Positions 62,283 through 64,000 of a stretch of 64,000 bases of DNA are shown in pieces. This stretch comes from Terriglobus roseus. GTDB taxonomy: Bacteria; Acidobacteriota; Terriglobia; Terriglobales; Acidobacteriaceae. Below the pieces are notes generated by a model. That model ran no database searches. It was not told the DNA's origin and saw nothing but the letters and a program-made list of their open reading frames with translations. Positions within the stretch are counted from its first letter, which is position 1. Each line of letters begins with the position of its first letter. Both the position numbers and the translations under genes were made by a program. The stretch lies in the NCBI RefSeq assembly GCF_900105625.1, contig NZ_FNSD01000001.1, positions 3,224,001-3,288,000 on the forward strand, read 5' to 3'.

Positions 62283-62318
62283 TCATGCACATACTTTTTG
62301 CGCTAATCCACGGTGATA
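62251..62318. promoter_or_regulatory. 13-bp perfect inverted repeat in the pilus/c-di-GMP intergenic region
   Basis: TATCACCGTGGAT (62251-62263) and ATCCACGGTGATA (62306-62318), separated by 42 bases. Could be two regulator half-sites or a stem-loop. Its left arm overlaps the GATATC module. Confidence 0.6.
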
Positions 62319-62411
62319 GTCTCACCCCAATAGAAGGGCGTGCAGAAATAAAACATCTGCTTCCGCCGAGTAGTTAATGCTACACAAAACCCTCCCCATT
62401 AAGGAAAACCA

Positions 62412-62594
62412 ATGAAGAATCTGACCCTGAACGTAAAGAACCTTATCTCTGATGAATCCGGACAGGACCTGATCGAGTACGCGCTGATCGCGTCTCTTAT
62501 TGGTTTGGTGGCTGTTACTACACTGACCAGCGTTTCGGGTGCGATCACCGCTGTCTTCGGACGCGTCGTCACTGCCCTCGGCCCCGCCACCTAG
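62412..62594 (+). CDS. flp: Flp-family type IVb pilin
   Basis: 60 residues. A short leader MKNLTLNVKNLISDESG ends in Gly17, followed by the mature start QDLIEYALIASLIGLV with Glu at position 5, the hallmark of type IV pilins and Flp pilins. The hydrophobic segment spans about 24-45. The mature pilin of 43 residues is typical of Flp/Tad pili. AAGGAAAACC precedes the ATG. First gene of a Tad locus with prepilin peptidase and cpaB. Confidence 0.93.
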   Translation: MKNLTLNVKNLISDESGQDLIEYALIASLIGLVAVTTLTSVSGAITAVFGRVVTALGPAT

Positions 62595-62607
62595 AGACAG
62601 GCGCGGG

Positions 62608-62625
62608 GCGGGTTTCGGTACCCGC
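62608..62625 (+). terminator. Small hairpin after the pilin gene (possible attenuator)
   Basis: GCGGGT and ACCCGC with a 6-base loop in an even more GC-rich context. A partial terminator after an abundant pilin message is common, but no T-run follows. Confidence 0.35.
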
Positions 62626-62682
62626 TCCGCACTGGCTTTCCTTATTCGATGAACTGCGGCACTTGAATCTCTGGACGGTGAC

Positions 62683-63216
62683 ATGATCAGCATAGAAAAA
62701 GATCTTACGTACGCCGCCGCCGCTAATATCGTCGCCCTCACCGCAGCAGTTTGGGATGTGGCGACGCGTAGAATCCCAAATCTTCTTGTGCTGGCCGGCC
62801 TTACTGCGGGCCTTGTCCTGCATCTTGTCTACGACGGCTGGCACGGCCTGTTCTCTGCGCTCCTTGCGGGTTTCGTTGCGGGCGCCATCTTTTTTATCTT
62901 CTATAGCGCAGGCGGTATGGGAGGCGGCGACGTCAAGCTGATGGCCGCCGTGGCGACGCTTTATGGCTTCGCAAGCATGCCCTATCTATTGGTACTTACA
63001 TCGCTTGCCGGCGGTGTCCTGGCCCTCGCCTTCGCGTTACGGCATCATCGCCTGAAAGAGACCCTCTTCAATGTCGGCACACTCGCTGCGCACCATGCGC
63101 ACGAGGGACTTACGCCGCACGACACGCACCACGTCCGCAACAAGTCATCCCTGCGTCTGCCTTATGGCGTTGCCATTGCTGCGGGATGTCTTCTGGTTGC
63201 AGCGGGGCGTGGCTAA
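62683..63216 (+). CDS. cpaA: Prepilin peptidase (A24 family, CpaA/TadV type)
   Basis: 177 residues with five to six membrane helices and no N-methyltransferase domain, as in TadV/CpaA. The catalytic aspartates are Asp25 (WDVATRRIPN) and Asp83 (GGGDVKLM), both in the expected A24 motifs. It cleaves the Flp leader. The gene follows flp by 88 bases and precedes cpaB by 3 bases. Confidence 0.92.
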   Translation: MISIEKDLTYAAAANIVALTAAVWDVATRRIPNLLVLAGLTAGLVLHLVYDGWHGLFSALLAGFVAGAIFFIFYSAGGMGGGDVKLMAAVATLYGFASMPYLLVLTSLAGGVLALAFALRHHRLKETLFNVGTLAAHHAHEGLTPHDTHHVRNKSSLRLPYGVAIAAGCLLVAAGRG

Positions 63217-63219
63217 CTT

Positions 63220-64000
63220 ATGATCGCTCGTCGACTTATCCTTGCCCTGTGCGTTGCTATCCTTGTCTCCGGAATTTTCACTTATTTGCTTAGCCGCCGG
63301 TTTTCTAAGTCAGCCCCTGCCGCGGCGCAGTTGCGTTACGTAGCGACCGCGAAGAATCTTGAGGCAGGCCAGATACTGGAAGCGTCCAACCTGACCATGG
63401 TGAACTGGCCCGTCGGTCAGCCGTTGAAAGGCGCTTTTCTTAAGACGGAAGATGTTGTCGGCCGCACGGTGATGTATCCCGTTGCGGGAGGGGAACCGGT
63501 GCTTGACCGCCAGGTCTCTGCGATCGGCGCAGGCACGGGCCTGTCCACGCGGATCCCTCAGGGTATGCGGGCACTCTCTCTGAAGTCCGACCAGGTTGTA
63601 GGCGTTGCAGGCTACCTGCTTCCCGGCACACGAGTCGACGTGCTCGTAACCTTTCACACCCCTGCTTCTCCCGATCCCGTAACGTCGACCGTCTTGCAGG
63701 ACGCGCAGATCCTTACTGCCGGTCAGAAGATGCAGCCCGACCCCGATGGCAAGGCGAGCACCGTGGACGTGGTTACGCTGCTGGTCACACCCGCCGATGC
63801 AGAGAAGGTTGTGCTTGCAAGTGCGCAGGGTACAGTCCACTTCGTACTCCGCAATGGAGCCGATCATGAGTTACATGATGATCCGCCGACACAGCTCTCT
63901 TCGCTGGGTGCAGCGGTTCGTGTAACTCCAGTGGTAAAGGCCGCCCCGGTGAAAACCGTAGCTGCTGTGCCCCAGGGGCCCAAGCCTTATCGCGTAGAAG
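63220..64000 (+). CDS. cpaB: Flp pilus assembly protein CpaB/RcpC, N-terminal part (cut by window edge)
   Basis: 260 codons are open from ATG 63220 to the window end. A membrane or signal segment (RLILALCVAILVSGIFTYLL) is followed by an SAF domain: VATAKNLEAGQILEASNLTM, VNWPVGQPLKGAF, GRTVMYPVAGGEPVLDRQV, and RcpC-like VVGVAGYLLPGTRVDVLVTF. This is the usual CpaB architecture. It acts at the outer membrane/secretin side of the Tad apparatus and supports assembly. Start is 3 bases after cpaA. Confidence 0.93.
   Translation, partial: MIARRLILALCVAILVSGIFTYLLSRRFSKSAPAAAQLRYVATAKNLEAGQILEASNLTMVNWPVGQPLKGAFLKTEDVVGRTVMYPVAGGEPVLDRQVSAIGAGTGLSTRIPQGMRALSLKSDQVVGVAGYLLPGTRVDVLVTFHTPASPDPVTSTVLQDAQILTAGQKMQPDPDGKASTVDVVTLLVTPADAEKVVLASAQGTVHFVLRNGADHELHDDPPTQLSSLGAAVRVTPVVKAAPVKTVAAVPQGPKPYRVE

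Larger units (their letters stand above)
62102..62411. other. 310-bp divergent regulatory region between GGDEF-EAL and Flp pilin
   Basis: Contains GATATC module copy 2 (62248-62282) and a 13-bp inverted repeat (62251-62263 and 62306-62318). No gene seen. The Flp pilin is preceded by TTAAGGAAAACC. Confidence 0.6.

Overview
The window looks like chromosome from a GC-rich member of the Acidobacteriota, probably family Acidobacteriaceae (Terriglobus, Edaphobacter or Granulicella type). This rests on gene content: a VWFA-related protein of the acidobacterial type, a giant lipoprotein built of putative-Ig (He_PIG) repeats, DUF885 peptidase-like proteins, a DUF6496 Lys-rich protein, many ECF sigma factors and several families of small palindromic intergenic repeats. 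No database search was possible, so the taxon is an inference. Coding is dense on both strands, with many 1-4 base overlaps between genes of one operon.

Layout. 0-2 kb: partial DUF885 protein and D-Ala-D-Ala ligase. 2-7.6 kb: a redox/stress island (cytochrome b, Tat-exported molybdoenzyme and methyltransferase on one strand; an ECF sigma factor with its zinc anti-sigma factor; a DUF1223 thioredoxin-like protein and a peroxiredoxin). Four promoters in this island share one ECF-like signature, so it reads as a regulon of its own sigma factor. 7.6-12.7 kb: CPBP protease, TetR/azoreductase pair, DHA2 efflux pump with a divergent TetR, and a 55-residue secreted peptide gene. 12.8-30.3 kb: housekeeping (ligA, serA, fmdB-like, gatB, mfd, galU) with a DUF6496 protein, an orphan lipoprotein, an acyltransferase, a YdeI/OmdA protein and a DUF885 peptidase. 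This block is bounded by two inverted copies of a 120-bp three-unit element.

30.7-39.1 kb: ECF sigma factor, HEAT-repeat anti-sigma factor and double-PDZ protein, followed by circularly permuted ATP-grasp, OprB-like porin, alpha-E protein and transglutaminase-like protein. The last group is a known type of peptide/amide-bond cluster, here coupled to a porin. 39.4-49.7 kb: PNPOx-fold stress protein, PadR/ABC transporter pair, EthD protein, VWA protein, APC permease, polysaccharide deacetylase, adenosine deaminase family. 49.9-51.6 kb: tRNA-Phe followed by three tandem 113-bp tRNA-like repeats, then two ribbon-helix-helix proteins around an unknown gene. 52.2-59.5 kb: a 2036-residue Ig-repeat lipoprotein and an OmpA-family protein. 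59.8-64 kb: a GGDEF-EAL protein divergent from the start of a Flp/Tad pilus locus (pilin, prepilin peptidase, partial cpaB), which runs off the right edge.

The most unusual observations are the tRNA-Phe-derived tandem array, the shared ECF promoter set, the 120-bp inverted element pair, a GATATC-containing module shared by the Ig-lipoprotein and Flp promoters, and the porin inserted in the ATP-grasp cluster.
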